This document shows, piece by piece, positions 18,449 to 32,717 of a stretch of 64,000 nucleotides of DNA (position 1 is the first letter of the stretch; each line of letters begins with the position of its first letter). The stretch is taken from NCBI RefSeq assembly GCF_000024925.1, contig NC_013521.1:3286001-3350000 (forward strand), given 5' to 3'. This DNA is from Sanguibacter keddieii DSM 10542 (GTDB taxonomy: Bacteria; Actinomycetota; Actinomycetes; Actinomycetales; Cellulomonadaceae). The notes beneath the pieces are model-generated. The model did not search any database, was not told the DNA's origin, and saw only the letters and a list, made by a program, of their open reading frames with translations. A program made the translations under genes and the position numbers.

Positions 18449-20551
18449 TCACTCGCCCCGGGTCTTCTTGATGATCTCTTCGGCAACGTTCCGAGGAACC
18501 TCGGAGTAGCTGTCGAACTGCATCGAGTACACCGCACGACCCTGGGTCTTCGACCGCAGGTCTCCGATGTACCCGAACATCTCTGACAACGGCACCTGGG
18601 CCCGGATGACCTTGACGCCGGTAGCGTCCTCCATCGACTGGATCATCCCGCGTCGCGAGTTGATGTCGCCGATGACGTCACCCATGTACTCCTCAGGAGT
18701 ACGGACCTCAACTGCCATGACCGGCTCAAGGATAACCGGGTCAGCCCGCTTGACGCCCTCCTTGAGGACCATCGAGCCGGCAATCTTGAACGCCATCTCG
18801 GACGAGTCCACGTCGTGGTACGCGCCGTCGATGACCGTGGCCTTGACGCCCACGAGCGGGAAGCCTGCGAGGACACCCTGGTTCATCGCCGCCTGGATAC
18901 CGGCGTCGATGCTGGGGATGTACTCGCGAGGGATACGACCACCCGTGACAGCGTTGACGAACTGGTACAGCTCGCCGTCGGTCGTCTCGAGGGGCTCGAA
19001 GGTGACCTGCACCTTGGCGAACTGACCCGATCCACCGGTCTGCTTCTTGTGCGTGTAGTCGATCTTCTCCGCCGTGCGGCGGATCGTCTCGCGGTACGCG
19101 ACCTGCGGCTTGCCGACGTTGGCCTCGACGTTGAACTCGCGACGCATACGGTCGACGAGGATGTCGAGGTGGAGCTCGCCCATGCCGCCGATGACGGTCT
19201 GGCCGGTCTCGTCGTCGAGCTTGACGCGGAAGGTCGGGTCCTCTTCGGCGAGCTTCTGGATGGCGACCGAGAGCTTCTCCTGGTCGGCCTTCGTCTTCGG
19301 CTCGATGGCCACGTCGATGACGGGCTCCGGGAAGGTCATCGACTCGAGGACGACCGGGCTCGACACGTCGGTGAGGGTGTCACCGGTCGTGGTGTCCTTG
19401 AGGCCGATGACCGCGTAGATGTGTCCCGCGCTCGCCGAGGCGACCGGGTTCTCCTTGTTGGAGTACATCTGGAAGATCTTGCCCAGGCGCTCCTTCTTCC
19501 CCTTGGAGGAGTTGAGGAGCTGTGCGCCGGGCTCGACCTTGCCGGAGTACACGCGGACGTAGGTCAGCTTGCCGAAGAACGGGTGGGCCGCGACCTTGAA
19601 CGCGAGAGCCGCGAACGGCTCCGTGGCGTCGGGGTGGCGCTCGATGACCTTCTCGAAGTCACGCACGTCGTGGGCGTCGATGGCCGGCACGTCGAGGGGC
19701 GACGGGAGGTAGTCGATGACGGCGTCGAGCATGGGCTGGACGCCCTTGTTCTTGAACGCCGAGCCGCAGAGGACCGGGAAGGCCTCGCCGGCGACGGTGA
19801 GCGCGCGGATCGCGGTCTTGATCTCGGGGATCGTGACCTCTTCGCCGCCCAGGTACTTCTCGAGGAGCTCTTCGCTCGACTCGGCGACGTCCTCGATGAG
19901 CTGGGCGCGGTACTGCTGCGCCTTCTCCAGGAGGTCGGCCGGGATCTCCTCGGTCGTGTACGCCTCGCCCATCTTGGTCTCTCCGCGCCACATGAGAGCC
20001 TTCATCTCGAGCAGGTCCACCACGCCGGTGAACTCGCTCTCGGACCCGATGGGCAGCTGGATGACCAGCGGCTTCGCCTTGAGGCGGTTGACGATGGTGT
20101 CGACGGTGAAGTAGAAGTCCGCGCCCAGCTTGTCCATCTTGTTGACGAAGCAGATGCGGGGGACGTTGTACTTGTCGGCCTGGCGCCAGACGGTCTCGGA
20201 CTGGGGCTCGACGCCCTCCTTGCCGTCGAAGACGGCGACAGCGCCGTCGAGGACGCGGAGCGAGCGCTCCACCTCGACCGTGAAGTCCACGTGGCCGGGG
20301 GTGTCGATGATGTTGATCTGGTTCTTGTTCCAGAAGCAGGTCACGGCCGCGGACGTGATGGTGATGCCGCGCTCCTTCTCCTGCTCCATCCAGTCAGTCG
20401 TCGATGCGCCGTCGTGGGTCTCACCGATCTTGTAGTTGACCCCGGTGTAGAACAGGATCCGCTCGGTGGTCGTCGTCTTGCCGGCGTCGATGTGGGCCAT
20501 GATGCCGATGTTGCGGACCTTGTTCAGGTCGGTGAGCACGTCCTGTGCCAC
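18449..20551 (-). CDS. fusA: Elongation factor G
   Basis: GTPase that drives translocation of tRNA and mRNA. The 700 residues carry G1 AHIDAGKTT, the switch region [12 protein letters not shown]3 DTPGHVDF and G4 NKMDKLG, followed by domains II-V ([11 protein letters not shown] in domain IV). Starts GTG or ATG at 20551 behind a purine-rich site. A 14-bp hairpin between rpsG and fusA may reduce read-through, so fusA could be partly independent of rpsLG. Confidence 0.98.
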   Translation of the reverse strand: MAQDVLTDLNKVRNIGIMAHIDAGKTTTTERILFYTGVNYKIGETHDGASTTDWMEQEKERGITITSAAVTCFWNKNQINIIDTPGHVDFTVEVERSLRVLDGAVAVFDGKEGVEPQSETVWRQADKYNVPRICFVNKMDKLGADFYFTVDTIVNRLKAKPLVIQLPIGSESEFTGVVDLLEMKALMWRGETKMGEAYTTEEIPADLLEKAQQYRAQLIEDVAESSEELLEKYLGGEEVTIPEIKTAIRALTVAGEAFPVLCGSAFKNKGVQPMLDAVIDYLPSPLDVPAIDAHDVRDFEKVIERHPDATEPFAALAFKVAAHPFFGKLTYVRVYSGKVEPGAQLLNSSKGKKERLGKIFQMYSNKENPVASASAGHIYAVIGLKDTTTGDTLTDVSSPVVLESMTFPEPVIDVAIEPKTKADQEKLSVAIQKLAEEDPTFRVKLDDETGQTVIGGMGELHLDILVDRMRREFNVEANVGKPQVAYRETIRRTAEKIDYTHKKQTGGSGQFAKVQVTFEPLETTDGELYQFVNAVTGGRIPREYIPSIDAGIQAAMNQGVLAGFPLVGVKATVIDGAYHDVDSSEMAFKIAGSMVLKEGVKRADPVILEPVMAVEVRTPEEYMGDVIGDINSRRGMIQSMEDATGVKVIRAQVPLSEMFGYIGDLRSKTQGRAVYSMQFDSYSEVPRNVAEEIIKKTRGE

Positions 20552-20625
20552 GGTTTACCTCTTACTGATGGGGGACGGAGCGAGACAAGAGACTGCCGGC
20601 CCCACGAGGGAGGGCAGCGGATGGC

Positions 20626-20658
20626 CCGGTGCCCCGAGGGAGTACCTCGGGGCACCGG
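20626..20658 (-). terminator. Terminator-like hairpin between rpsG and fusA
   Basis: Perfect 14-bp arms (20626-20639 and 20645-20658, CCGGTGCCCCGAGG and its complement) with a 5-base loop, starting 8 bp after the rpsG stop. No U-tract. It may be a partial terminator or an mRNA-stability/processing element inside the str group. Confidence 0.6.
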
Positions 20659-20665
20659 TGCACCA

Positions 20666-21136
20666 TTACCAGCGGTAGTGCGCGAAGGCCTTGTTGGACT
20701 CGGCCATCTTGTGGATGTCCTCGCGACGCTTGACCGCGGCACCGAGGCCGTTGCTCGCGTCGAGGATCTCGTTCATGAGGCGCTCGGTCATCGTCTTCTC
20801 GCGACGGGCACGCGAGTAGTCGGTGAGCCAGCGCAGGGCGAGCGTCGTGGCGCGCGCGGGGCGGACCTCGACGGGCACCTGGTAGGTCGCTCCACCAACA
20901 CGGCGCGAGCGCACCTCGAGGGCGGGGCGGACGTTCTCGAGCGCACGCTTGAGCACGACGACGGGGTCACCCGCGGTCTTCTCGCGCACACCTTCGAGGG
21001 CACCGTAGACGATCGCCTCAGCGGTCGACTTCTTGCCGTCGAGGAGAACCTTGTTGATCAGCTGCGTGACGACCGGCGATCCGTAGACCGGGTCGATGAC
21101 GAGTGGCCGCTTCGGGGCCGGACCCTTACGAGGCAT
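20666..21136 (-). CDS. rpsG: 30S ribosomal protein S7
   Basis: Nucleates assembly of the small-subunit head. The 156-residue product begins [20 protein letters not shown], has [14 protein letters not shown] and ends KAFAHYRW. The longer open frame upstream runs through rpsL and was rejected in favour of the ATG at 21136, 1 bp after the rpsL stop. Confidence 0.98.
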   Translation of the reverse strand: MPRKGPAPKRPLVIDPVYGSPVVTQLINKVLLDGKKSTAEAIVYGALEGVREKTAGDPVVVLKRALENVRPALEVRSRRVGGATYQVPVEVRPARATTLALRWLTDYSRARREKTMTERLMNEILDASNGLGAAVKRREDIHKMAESNKAFAHYRW

Positions 21137-21137
21137 C

Positions 21138-21512
21138 TCAGCTCTTCTCCTTCTTCGCGCCATAACGGCTGCGAGCCTGCTTGCGGTTCTTGACACCCTG
21201 GGTGTCGAGCGCGCCGCGGATGACCTTGTAGCGAACACCGGGGAGGTCCTTCACACGACCGCCGCGGACGAGCACGATGGAGTGCTCCTGGAGGTTGTGG
21301 CCGACACCGGGGATGTAGGCGGTGACCTCGACGCCGGAGGAGAGCTTCACGCGGGCGACCTTGCGGAGCGCGGAGTTCGGCTTCTTCGGGGTCGTGGTGT
21401 AGACGCGGGTGCACACACCGCGTCGCTGGGGCGAGCCCTTGAGGGCAGGGGTCTTGGACTTCGAGACCTTCGATGTCCGCCCCTTGCGGACGAGCTGCTG
21501 AATCGTGGGCAC
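21138..21512 (-). CDS. rpsL: 30S ribosomal protein S12
   Basis: Controls decoding accuracy; target of streptomycin-resistance mutations. The 124 residues begin with a GTG (21512) giving [12 protein letters not shown]. The resistance-linked lysines in TPKKPNS and in [13 protein letters not shown] are present, so the sequence is of the sensitive type. First gene of the str group behind a long leader with a strong promoter. Confidence 0.98.
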   Translation of the reverse strand: MPTIQQLVRKGRTSKVSKSKTPALKGSPQRRGVCTRVYTTTPKKPNSALRKVARVKLSSGVEVTAYIPGVGHNLQEHSIVLVRGGRVKDLPGVRYKVIRGALDTQGVKNRKQARSRYGAKKEKS

Positions 21513-21831
21513 TGCGTCTCCGTGTCTACTCGAGCCCACCGAGATGATCTCGGTGCTGGCTGTGGCATGCGTTGCTGGTCTGTGTCCGGGCTGGGTGCAC
21601 GACGGGCACCACAGCATCAGCTGCACTACGCCACGTACCACCGGCTCGATGGTCCAGCCCGACGCTGAGCGTCGACCCGGAAAAGCCCGCCGCGTCTGGA
21701 GGCCGTCGCGGCCGGTCTGCTGACCGGTATCCCCAGGCCTCCACCCGTCGAGCCTGAGCAGCGAGCTGCTGGCGATCAGCGGAGGACGTCGAGAGACGCG
21801 CGATGGCCCGAGAGCACGGGCACGGTGCTCA
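21513..21831 (-). other. str operon leader (about 310 nt, untranslated)
   Basis: Between the predicted transcription start and rpsL there is no convincing gene. Small hairpins are visible at 21661-21673 (GACGC arms) and 21712-21727 (CCGGTC arms, TGCT loop). An autogenous control site, as S7 uses in E. coli between rpsL and rpsG, is not recognisable. Confidence 0.5.
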
Positions 21832-21860
21832 ACACTACCCGGAGGGGGCCAGGAGGTCAA
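21832..21860 (-). promoter_or_regulatory. str operon promoter
   Basis: Minus-strand -35 TTGACC (21855-21860) and -10 TAGTGT (21832-21837) are separated by exactly 17 bp, the best housekeeping promoter match in this part of the window. Predicted start near 21825. Confidence 0.7.
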
Positions 21861-21977
21861 TGTCGCCGGTCAGCGTCCCGCAGCGCGCTACCAGCGCCCC
21901 CAGAACGCCCCCAGCACATCCCCGCAACGCCCTCGGACGGCCGACCCGCGGGACGTCGAGGTCCTGGGCGCAGCAGA

Positions 21978-22007
21978 GCGGGGCGGCCCCCTGAGGGACC
22001 GCCCCGC
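21978..22007 (-). terminator. rpoBC terminator
   Basis: Nine-bp arms GCGGGGCGG (21978-21986) and complement (21999-22007), one mismatch, three further pairs and a CTGA loop, 34 bp after the rpoC stop. No U-tract. Confidence 0.8.
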
Positions 22008-22041
22008 CGTGTCATGCGGTACTGCCTACATCACGCTCGGC

Positions 22042-25000
22042 TCAGCGGAAGTCCGGGCCGAAGTCGATGTCCTCGAGCGGGATGGCCTCGCCGGAGCCCA
22101 TGCCGAGCGCCGGGAAGTCGATCTCGTCGTACCCGAAGCTCGGGTACAGCTCGGCCTTCGCCTCTTCGGTGGGCTCGACCGTGACCTCGTGGTAGCGGGG
22201 CAGGCCCGTACCGGCAGGGATGAGCTTTCCGAGGATGACGTTCTCCTTGAGGCCCAGCAGCGGGTCGCGGCGACCGCTCATGGCGGCCTCCGTGAGCACG
22301 CGGGTGGTCTCCTGGAACGAGGCCGCGGACAGCCACGAGTCCGTCGCGAGCGACGCCTTCGTGATGCCCATGAGCTCCGGACGACCCGAGGCCGGCTGAC
22401 CGCCCTCGGCGACAGCCTGACGGTTCGCGTTCTCGAAGCGACCACGCTCGGCGAGCTCACCCGGGAGGAGGATGGAGTCACCCGAGTCGAGCACGGTCAC
22501 GCGACGCAGCATCTGCCGCACGATGACCTCGATGTGCTTGTCGTGGATGTCCACACCCTGCGACCCGTAGACCTCCTGGACCTCGTCCACCAGGTGCTTC
22601 TGGGTGGCACGCGGTCCGAGGATGCGCAGGACCTTCTTCGGGTCGACAGCACCCTGGACGAGCTGGGTGCCGACGACGACGTCCTGGCCGTCCTCGACGA
22701 GCAGGCGCGAGCGCTTGGTCACCGGGTAGGCGATCTCCTCAGAGCCGTCCTCGGGGGTGAGGACGATCCGACGGGTGCGCTCGGAGTCGTCGATCGTGAT
22801 CTTGCCGGAGTACTCCGCGATCGGGGCCTCACCCTTGGGGGTACGGGCCTCGAACAGCTCGGTGACACGCGGCAGACCCTGCGTGATGTCGTCGGCCGAC
22901 GCCACACCACCGGTGTGGAAGGTACGCATGGTCAGCTGCGTACCGGGCTCACCGATCGACTGGGCTGCGATGATGCCGACGGCCTCGCCGATGTCGACGA
23001 GCTTGCCGGTCGCGAGCGAGCGGCCGTAGCACTTGGCGCACGTGCCGACCTGCGACTCGCAGGTGAGCACGGAGCGCACCTTGAGCGTCGTGACGCCGGC
23101 AGCGAGCAGCGCGTCGATGAGCACGTCGCCGACGTCCTCACCAGCAGCGCCGAGCACGGTCCCGTCGACCTCGACCGAGGCGGCCAGGGTGCGCGAGTAG
23201 ATGCTCTGCTCGACCTTGCCGTGCCGCACGAGGCGACCGTCGCCGAGGTCCTCGCCCACGGGGAGCGTGAGACCGCGCTCGGTCCCGCAGTCGTCCTCGC
23301 GGACGATGACGTCCTGCGAGACGTCGACGAGACGACGGGTCAGGTAGCCCGAGTCTGCGGTACGCAGAGCCGTGTCGGCCAGACCCTTACGAGCACCGTG
23401 CGTCGCGATGAAGTACTCGAGGACCGAGAGGCCCTCACGGTAGTTGGACTTGATCGGGCGAGGGATGATCTCACCCTTCGGGTTCGCCACGAGACCACGC
23501 ATACCGGCGATCTGACGGACCTGCATCCAGTTACCACGAGCACCCGAGCCGACCATCCGGTAGACCGTGTTGCGTGCAGGGAAGTTCTCCTGCATCGCCT
23601 TCGCGACCTTGTCGGTGGCCTGGGTCCAGATCTCGATGAGCTCCTGGCGGCGCTCGTCGTCGGTGATCAGTCCCTTGTCGAACTGCTGCTGCACCTTGAG
23701 GGCACGGGACTCGTGCGCCTCGAGGATGGCGGCCTTCTCGGCCTTCGGCGTCGCGACGTCGGAGATCGAGATGGTGATGCCCGAGCGTGTGGCCCAGCGG
23801 AAGCCGGCGGCCTTGAGCGCGTCGAGCGACTCCGCGACCTCGACCTTGGGGTAGGTCTCGGCGAGCTCGTTGACGATCTGCGACAGGCGCTTCTTGTCGA
23901 CGACGGAGTTGACGTACGGGTACGTGACCGGCAGCAGCTCGTTGAAGAGCGCACGGCCGAGCGTCGTGGTGAAGAGGATGGGCTCACCCTCGACCCAGCC
24001 CTCGGGCGCCTCGAAGCCGGAGACCGGCGGGACGAGGCCCTCCATGCGGATCGTGACGACCGCGTTGAGGTCCAGGCTGCCCTGGTCGAAGGCCATGACG
24101 GCCTCGGAGACGGAGCTGAACGCGCGTCCCTCGCCGACCGGGTCGACCTTGTCGCTCGTCAGGTGGTACAGACCGATGATCATGTCCTGCGAGGGCATGG
24201 TGACCGGGCGACCGTCGGACGGCTTGAGGATGTTGTTGCTCGAGAGCATGAGGATGCGCGCCTCGGCCTGGGCCTCGGCGGACAGCGGCAGGTGGACAGC
24301 CATCTGGTCACCGTCGAAGTCGGCGTTGAACGCCGCGCAGACGAGCGGGTGCAGGTGGATGGCCTTGCCCTCGACGAGCTGAGGCTCGAAGGCCTGGATG
24401 CCCAGGCGGTGCAGGGTGGGTGCACGGTTGAGCAGCACGGGGTGCTCGGTGATGACCTCTTCGAGGACGTCCCACACGGCAGACTTCGCGCGCTCGACCA
24501 TGCGCTTGGCGCTCTTGATGTTCTGCGCGTGGTTGAGGTCGACGAGGCGCTTCATGACGAAGGGCTTGAAGAGCTCGAGCGCCATCTGCTTCGGCAGGCC
24601 GCACTGGTGCAGCTTGAGCTGCGGACCGACCACGATGACCGAACGGCCCGAGTAGTCGACACGCTTGCCGAGGAGGTTCTGGCGGAATCGACCCTGCTTG
24701 CCCTTGAGCATGTCGGAGATCGACTTGAGCGGGCGGTTGCCCGGCCCGGTGACCGGACGTCCACGACGACCGTTGTCGAACAGCGAGTCCACGGCCTCCT
24801 GGAGCATGCGCTTCTCGTTGTTGACGATGATCTCGGGCGCACCGAGGTCGAGGAGGCGCTTCAGGCGGTTGTTGCGGTTGATCACGCGGCGGTACAGGTC
24901 GTTGAGGTCGGACGTCGCGAAACGTCCACCGTCGAGCTGCACCATCGGACGCAGGTCCGGCGGGATGACCGGGACGGCGTCGAGGACCATGCCGGTCGGC

Positions 25001-25923
25001 GAGTTGGTCGTCGTGAGGAAGGCGTTGACGACCTTGAGGCGCTTGAGGGCACGGGTCTTCTTCTGGCCCTTGCCCGAGCGGATGATCTCGCGCAGCGAGG
25101 TCGCCTCGGCGTCGAGGTCGAAGTCCTGCAGCCGCTTCTGGATCGCGGCGGCACCCATCGAACCCTCGAAGTAGTTGCCGTAGCGGTCCTGGAGGGCGCG
25201 GTAGAGCATCTCGTCGCCCTCGAGGTCGGCGACCTTGAGGTTCTTGAACTTGTCCCAGACCTGCTCGAGGCGCTCGAGCTCGGCGTCAGCACGCTTGCGC
25301 AGCTGAGCCATCTCGCGCTCGGCGGAGTCGCGCACCTTGCGGCGTGCGTCGGCGCGGGCGCCCTCGGCCTCGAGCTCGGCGAGGTCGGACTCGAGGCGGC
25401 GTGCGCGCGTCTCGATGTCGTTGTCGCGACGGTCGGTGATCTCCTTCTTCTCCAGGTCGATCTCGTTCTGGAGGTTCGGGAGGTCTTCCTGGCGGCCGTC
25501 GACGTCGACCGACGTCACCATGTACGCGGCGAAGTAGATGACCTTCTCGAGGTCCTTCGGCGCGAGGTCGAGGAGGTAGCCGAGGCGGGACGGCACGCCC
25601 TTGAAGAACCAGATGTGGGTGACGGGAGCGGCGAGCTCGATGTGGCCCATGCGCTCGCGACGCACCTTCGAGCGCGTCACCTCGACGCCGCAGCGCTCAC
25701 AGATGATGCCCTTGAAGCGCACGCGCTTGTACTTGCCGCAGTAGCACTCCCAGTCCCGGGTCGGGCCGAAGATCTTCTCGCAGAAGAGTCCGTCCTTCTC
25801 GGGCTTGAGGGTGCGGTAGTTGATGGTCTCAGGCTTCTTGACCTCGCCATGCGACCAGGTGCGGATGTCGTCTGCCGTGGCCAGTCCGATACGCAGCTCG
25901 TCGAAGACATTGACGTCGAGCAA
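22042..25923 (-). CDS. rpoC: RNA polymerase subunit beta prime
   Basis: Catalytic half of RNA polymerase. The 1293 residues include the N-terminal zinc site ([23 protein letters not shown] region, about residues 60-80), the active-site NADFDGDQM that binds catalytic magnesium (about residue 535), the second zinc cluster with CxxCYGRS, and the bridge and trigger helices. An actinobacterial coiled insert ([21 protein letters not shown]) sits near residue 200. It follows rpoB with a 136-bp gap that holds a large hairpin. Confidence 0.99.
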   Translation of the reverse strand: MLDVNVFDELRIGLATADDIRTWSHGEVKKPETINYRTLKPEKDGLFCEKIFGPTRDWECYCGKYKRVRFKGIICERCGVEVTRSKVRRERMGHIELAAPVTHIWFFKGVPSRLGYLLDLAPKDLEKVIYFAAYMVTSVDVDGRQEDLPNLQNEIDLEKKEITDRRDNDIETRARRLESDLAELEAEGARADARRKVRDSAEREMAQLRKRADAELERLEQVWDKFKNLKVADLEGDEMLYRALQDRYGNYFEGSMGAAAIQKRLQDFDLDAEATSLREIIRSGKGQKKTRALKRLKVVNAFLTTTNSPTGMVLDAVPVIPPDLRPMVQLDGGRFATSDLNDLYRRVINRNNRLKRLLDLGAPEIIVNNEKRMLQEAVDSLFDNGRRGRPVTGPGNRPLKSISDMLKGKQGRFRQNLLGKRVDYSGRSVIVVGPQLKLHQCGLPKQMALELFKPFVMKRLVDLNHAQNIKSAKRMVERAKSAVWDVLEEVITEHPVLLNRAPTLHRLGIQAFEPQLVEGKAIHLHPLVCAAFNADFDGDQMAVHLPLSAEAQAEARILMLSSNNILKPSDGRPVTMPSQDMIIGLYHLTSDKVDPVGEGRAFSSVSEAVMAFDQGSLDLNAVVTIRMEGLVPPVSGFEAPEGWVEGEPILFTTTLGRALFNELLPVTYPYVNSVVDKKRLSQIVNELAETYPKVEVAESLDALKAAGFRWATRSGITISISDVATPKAEKAAILEAHESRALKVQQQFDKGLITDDERRQELIEIWTQATDKVAKAMQENFPARNTVYRMVGSGARGNWMQVRQIAGMRGLVANPKGEIIPRPIKSNYREGLSVLEYFIATHGARKGLADTALRTADSGYLTRRLVDVSQDVIVREDDCGTERGLTLPVGEDLGDGRLVRHGKVEQSIYSRTLAASVEVDGTVLGAAGEDVGDVLIDALLAAGVTTLKVRSVLTCESQVGTCAKCYGRSLATGKLVDIGEAVGIIAAQSIGEPGTQLTMRTFHTGGVASADDITQGLPRVTELFEARTPKGEAPIAEYSGKITIDDSERTRRIVLTPEDGSEEIAYPVTKRSRLLVEDGQDVVVGTQLVQGAVDPKKVLRILGPRATQKHLVDEVQEVYGSQGVDIHDKHIEVIVRQMLRRVTVLDSGDSILLPGELAERGRFENANRQAVAEGGQPASGRPELMGITKASLATDSWLSAASFQETTRVLTEAAMSGRRDPLLGLKENVILGKLIPAGTGLPRYHEVTVEPTEEAKAELYPSFGYDEIDFPALGMGSGEAIPLEDIDFGPDFR

Positions 25924-26006
25924 GGTGGTCCTACTTCCTTCGTCTGCCGGCCTGGTCGGGATGTGTCCCGGACCGGCGCGGTGGAGGTGCTACAGGGTGT
26001 CGGATG

Positions 26007-26049
26007 GGGCGGGGGTGGTGGTCCCTCGAGGGACTACGCACCCCCGCCC
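26007..26049 (-). other. Intercistronic hairpin between rpoB and rpoC
   Basis: Outer arms GGGCGGGGGTG (26007-26017) and complement (26039-26049) enclose an inner palindrome GTCCCTCGAGGGAC (26021-26034). It starts 11 bp after the rpoB stop. Position and strength suggest partial termination or mRNA processing that sets the beta to beta-prime ratio; that role is inferred. Confidence 0.65.
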
Positions 26050-26059
26050 GTCACCGAGA

Positions 26060-29572
<3,513 letters not shown>

Positions 29573-29810
29573 GAGGGGTCCTTCCCTGCGGATCGAGTGC
29601 ACGCTGTTGCGCTTGTGAGCCTGGTCGTCCACCCTTGTGGTGTCATCGACACCTGGGTCCCTGTCACGGCCGTGGTTTCACGGCAGCCCCGGGGGCTCAC
29701 GGATTCTCAGGTCAGATGCCGAGACGGGCTCGGAGCTCTCCCCGAGGGTCGCGGACCGTTCCAGTCGGTTCCGTGAGTGGCTTCGCAGGCACACGCCAGC
29801 GCAAAGCGAT
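29573..29810 (-). other. rpoBC leader
   Basis: About 230 nt between the predicted transcription start near 29804 and the rpoB start. I see no gene, uORF with a good binding site, or large hairpin in it. Confidence 0.4.
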
Positions 29811-29840
29811 AGCATAGCCGACCGGGCCAAGAACGCGCAA
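29811..29840 (-). promoter_or_regulatory. rpoBC promoter
   Basis: Minus-strand -35 TTGCGC (29835-29840) and -10 TATGCT (29811-29816) are 18 bp apart. The promoter lies between the rplL terminator and rpoB, so rpoBC can be expressed apart from rplJL. Confidence 0.65.
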
Positions 29841-29917
29841 CCCGGTCGAGGCGCGCACAGGGTGACCGGCAGGTTCCCCGGTTGACCGGTGCCGGATGCG
29901 CGCGAGAAGAGAGCAGA

Positions 29918-29956
29918 CGAGAAGGCCCGCACCCCGTGAGGGTGCGGGCCTTCTCG
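29918..29956 (-). terminator. rplJL terminator
   Basis: Perfect 17-bp stem (29918-29934 with 29940-29956) and a CGTGA loop, about 60 bp after the rplL stop. The downstream transcribed strand has only scattered T. One of the longest stems in the window, suggesting strong separation of rplJL from rpoBC. Confidence 0.9.
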
Positions 29957-30015
29957 CGCGATGTGGTCCGCGCAAGACGCCAGGCGTCTAGGCGGCCCGA
30001 GCCCGGAGGCTCAGA

Positions 30016-30399
30016 TCACTTGAGGGTGACCGTGGCGCCGGCGCCCTCGAGGGCAGCCTTGGCCTTCTCGGCGGTCTCCTTGTTGGCGGCCTCGAGGACC
30101 GGCTTCGGAGCACCGTCGACGAGGTCCTTCGCCTCCTTGAGACCGAGGCTCGTGAGGGCGCGCACCTCCTTGATGACCTGGATCTTCTTGTCGCCAGCAG
30201 CCTCGAGGATGACGTCGAACTCGTCCTTCTCCTCGACGGCCTCAGCGGCGGCAGCAGCCGGGCCGGCGACGGCGACGGCGGCGGGGGCCGCTGCGGTGAC
30301 CTCGAAGGTGTCCTCGAACGCCTTCACGAACTCGGAGAGCTCGATGAGGGTGAGTTCCTTGAAAGCCTCGATGAGCTCTTCGGTGGTGAGCTTCGCCAT
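30016..30399 (-). CDS. rplL: 50S ribosomal protein L7/L12
   Basis: Stalk protein that recruits translation GTPases; present in several copies on L10. The 127 residues show the dimerising N-terminus ([17 protein letters not shown]), an Ala-rich flexible hinge (about residues 34-55) and the conserved C-terminal domain [29 protein letters not shown]. It follows rplJ by 81 bp and is ended by a strong hairpin. Confidence 0.98.
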   Translation of the reverse strand: MAKLTTEELIEAFKELTLIELSEFVKAFEDTFEVTAAAPAAVAVAGPAAAAAEAVEEKDEFDVILEAAGDKKIQVIKEVRALTSLGLKEAKDLVDGAPKPVLEAANKETAEKAKAALEGAGATVTLK

Positions 30400-30480
30400 G
30401 GTGGCGTTCCTTCCTAGTTGTCCTGCGTGAAGCAGAGGGTGATGTGTGTGCGTCGACCGACCTGTCCCGTGAGGGAAGGG

Positions 30481-31011
30481 TCAGGCAGCGCTCTCCTGCG
30501 AAGCCTGCTTCTCGCGCAGGGCGTCGATGGTGCGCACAGCCTGCGATGCGGGGGCAGTGAACAGGTACGCCGCCTGGAAGAGCGACGCCTTGAATGCGCC
30601 CGCGGCCTTGGCCAGGAGCACCTCGCGGGACTCGAGGTCCGCGAGCTTGTTGATGTCCTCAGCGGTCAGCGGGCGTCCGTCGAGGACTCCTGCCTTGATG
30701 ACCAGCTGGGGGTTCGCCTTGGCGAAGTCACGCAGACCCTTGGCAGCCTCGACCGGGTCACCGGAGACGAAGGCGATTGCCGAGGGACCGGCGAGGTCGG
30801 CGTCGAGACCCTCGACGCCGGCTTCCTTGGCCGCGATTGCGGTCAGCGTGTTCTTCACCACGGCGTAGGTTGCGTTGCCGCTGAGCGACCGACGCAGCTG
30901 CTTGAGCTGCGCGACGGTGAGCCCGCGGTACTCGGTCAGCACTGCAGCGTTGGACTCGCGGAACAGGTCCGTGAGCTCTGCGACTGCGGCTGCCTTGTCC
31001 GGCCTCGCCAT
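30481..31011 (-). CDS. rplJ: 50S ribosomal protein L10
   Basis: Base of the L7/L12 stalk. The 176-residue protein starts [13 protein letters not shown], has the rRNA-binding [17 protein letters not shown] and ends with the L12-binding helix near [12 protein letters not shown]. The ATG at 31011 follows GGAAGGA by 5 bases; the frame is open further upstream but that part is leader RNA. L10 bound to L12 usually controls its own leader, which here contains a terminator. Confidence 0.97.
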   Translation of the reverse strand: MARPDKAAAVAELTDLFRESNAAVLTEYRGLTVAQLKQLRRSLSGNATYAVVKNTLTAIAAKEAGVEGLDADLAGPSAIAFVSGDPVEAAKGLRDFAKANPQLVIKAGVLDGRPLTAEDINKLADLESREVLLAKAAGAFKASLFQAAYLFTAPASQAVRTIDALREKQASQESAA

Positions 31012-31220
31012 GGCAATCCTTCCGATGGTGGTGCCGCACGTCTCGCCGGGAATCCGGCTCCCGCCCCGGACACAAAAAGAGCCCCGCGCAGGCGCGGGGC
31101 TCACAAGTCCCGGACGAGGTCCGGCTCGATCACACTCACCTGCGCTGGCCTCCGTCTGCGACGGGACTTCGATCTGCCGTGCCCGTGAAGGGCGCGACCG
31201 ACGACCTGCGGTCTTGGGTA
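31012..31220 (-). promoter_or_regulatory. L10 leader of the rplJL operon with attenuator
   Basis: About 210 nt of leader RNA upstream of rplJ. Its 5' part contains AAGACCGCAGGTC (minus strand, 31203-31215), which resembles the L10-leader consensus as I remember it. Its 3' part ends in a U-tract terminator at 31071-31102. The arrangement fits transcription attenuation by the L10-L12 complex, described in Bacillus subtilis; that it works so here is inferred. It matches no gene. Confidence 0.55.
31071..31102 (-). terminator. Intrinsic terminator (attenuator) in the rplJ leader
   Basis: On the minus strand GAGCCCCGCGC and its complement (31092-31102 with 31079-31089) form a 10-11 bp stem with a tiny loop, followed directly by TTTTTG (31073-31078). 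It stands 60 bases upstream of the rplJ start. It is the only hairpin in the window with a proper U-run. Confidence 0.8.
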
Positions 31221-31227
31221 CAGATGA

Positions 31228-31233
31228 ATACTA
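31228..31233 (-). promoter_or_regulatory. rplJL promoter (-10 element)
   Basis: TAGTAT on the minus strand, the same hexamer as at the proposed tuf promoter, predicting a start near 31220. The -35 region is poor. Confidence 0.45.
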
Positions 31234-31338
31234 CACGCCCAGAGGGGTGCTCACGACCACCGTGAGCGAGCCCACCAGGCCGGCAAGAAGCCGCTCCCCC
31301 GCACCCCTCCCCCGTCCACCTGCGCCGACCCCGGACGC

Positions 31339-31376
31339 CGACGAGGCCGGACCCCCGCAGGGATCCGGCCTCGTCG
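31339..31376 (-). terminator. rplKA terminator
   Basis: Thirteen-bp perfect stem (31339-31351 with 31364-31376, CGACGAGGCCGGA and its complement) and a 12-base loop that can pair further, 17 bp after the rplA stop. No U-tract. Confidence 0.8.
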
Positions 31377-31392
31377 TGGTGCTAGGTGCGAC

Positions 31393-32109
31393 TCAGGACT
31401 CGTCGTCGCCGAGCAGCTTCGTCGTCTTCGACTGGTCCACGGGGATGCCGGGGCCCATCGTCGTCGTCAGGGTGGCCTTCGAGATGTAGCGGCCCTTGGA
31501 TGCGGACGGCTTCAGACGGAGGACCTCTTCGATCGCGGCTGCGTAGTTCTCCACGAGGGCTTCCTCGGAGAACGACACCTTGCCGATGATGAAGTGGAGG
31601 TTCGAGTGCTTGTCGACGCGGAACTCGATCTTTCCGCCCTTGATCTCCGAGACGGCCTTCGCGACGTCCATGGTCACGGTGCCCGTCTTGGGGTTCGGCA
31701 TGAGGCCACGGGGTCCGAGGACCTTTCCGAGGCGTCCGACCTTGCCCATGAGGTCAGGGGTCGCGACGGCCGAGTCGAAGTCGGTGAAACCGGCTGCGAC
31801 CTGGTCGATGAGCTCGTCGCCACCGACGACGTCGGCGCCGGCCGCGCGGGCCTGCTCGGCACGCTCACCCGTGGCGAAGACCAGGACGCGAGCGGTCTTG
31901 CCGGTGCCGTGCGGGAGGATGACGGTCCCACGGACCATCTGGTCGGCCTTGCGAGGGTCGACGCCCAGGCGGAAGGCGACCTCGACGGTCGCGTCCCACT
32001 TGGTCACCGAGGTGTCCTTCGCGAGGCGGACGGCCTCGAGGGGGGTGTACAGGTTGTCGCGGTCGATCTTCTCGGCCGCAGTGCGATATGCCTTGCTGCG
32101 CGTTGCCAT
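31393..32109 (-). CDS. rplA: 50S ribosomal protein L1
   Basis: Forms the mobile L1 stalk that helps release deacylated tRNA; in many bacteria it represses the L11-L1 operon. Product of 238 residues with [25 protein letters not shown] and the L1 signature around [24 protein letters not shown]. It follows rplK by 104 bp; that gap holds a GGGTCC/GGACCC hairpin at 32143-32158. Confidence 0.98.
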   Translation of the reverse strand: MATRSKAYRTAAEKIDRDNLYTPLEAVRLAKDTSVTKWDATVEVAFRLGVDPRKADQMVRGTVILPHGTGKTARVLVFATGERAEQARAAGADVVGGDELIDQVAAGFTDFDSAVATPDLMGKVGRLGKVLGPRGLMPNPKTGTVTMDVAKAVSEIKGGKIEFRVDKHSNLHFIIGKVSFSEEALVENYAAAIEEVLRLKPSASKGRYISKATLTTTMGPGIPVDQSKTTKLLGDDES

Positions 32110-32213
32110 CTGCTGGTTCTCCTAGCTGCAGTCGTGGTCTACGGGTCCGCGCGGACCCTGCCACTGGCCGCCGGCTGGGCCGACGGTCGATGAAAAGTGA
32201 GGGGGAAGGCTTC

Positions 32214-32645
32214 TCAGCCCTCGACCTTGATGCCCATGGAGCGGGCGGTGCCGGCGATGATCTTCGACGCTGCGTCGAGGTCGTTGGCGTTGAGGTCTTC
32301 GAGCTTGGTGGTGGCGATGTCACGGACCTGTGCGGACGTGAGGGTCGCGACCTTGACCGTGTGCGGGGTGGGCGAGCCCTTGTCCACGCCAGCGGCCTTC
32401 TTGATGAGCTCTGCTGCCGGCGGCGTCTTCGTGATGAAGGTGAAGGTGCGGTCTTCGTAGACCGTGATCTCCACCGGCACGACGTTGCCGCGCTGCGACT
32501 CGGTGGCCGCGTTGTAGGCCTTGCAGAACTCCATGATGTTGACGCCGTGCTGTCCGAGCGCGGGTCCGATCGGGGGTGCCGGCGTGGCAGCACCGGCCTG
32601 GATCTGGAGCTTGATCAGCCCAGATACCTTCTTCTTGGGAGGCAT
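32214..32645 (-). CDS. rplK: 50S ribosomal protein L11
   Basis: Binds the GTPase-associated region of 23S rRNA and is needed for RelA activation and thiopeptide sensitivity in other bacteria. The 143 residues begin [18 protein letters not shown] with the Pro-rich [16 protein letters not shown] motif and the C-terminal rRNA-binding domain. Second gene of nusG-rplK-rplA; 72 bp after nusG. Confidence 0.98.
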   Translation of the reverse strand: MPPKKKVSGLIKLQIQAGAATPAPPIGPALGQHGVNIMEFCKAYNAATESQRGNVVPVEITVYEDRTFTFITKTPPAAELIKKAAGVDKGSPTPHTVKVATLTSAQVRDIATTKLEDLNANDLDAASKIIAGTARSMGIKVEG

Positions 32646-32717
32646 ATCGGGTCCTTCGTGTCTTCTGACTCAGTTGTTGACGGGAGCCTGGGTGGCACAC
32701 GTCCCTCGCCGGACGGC

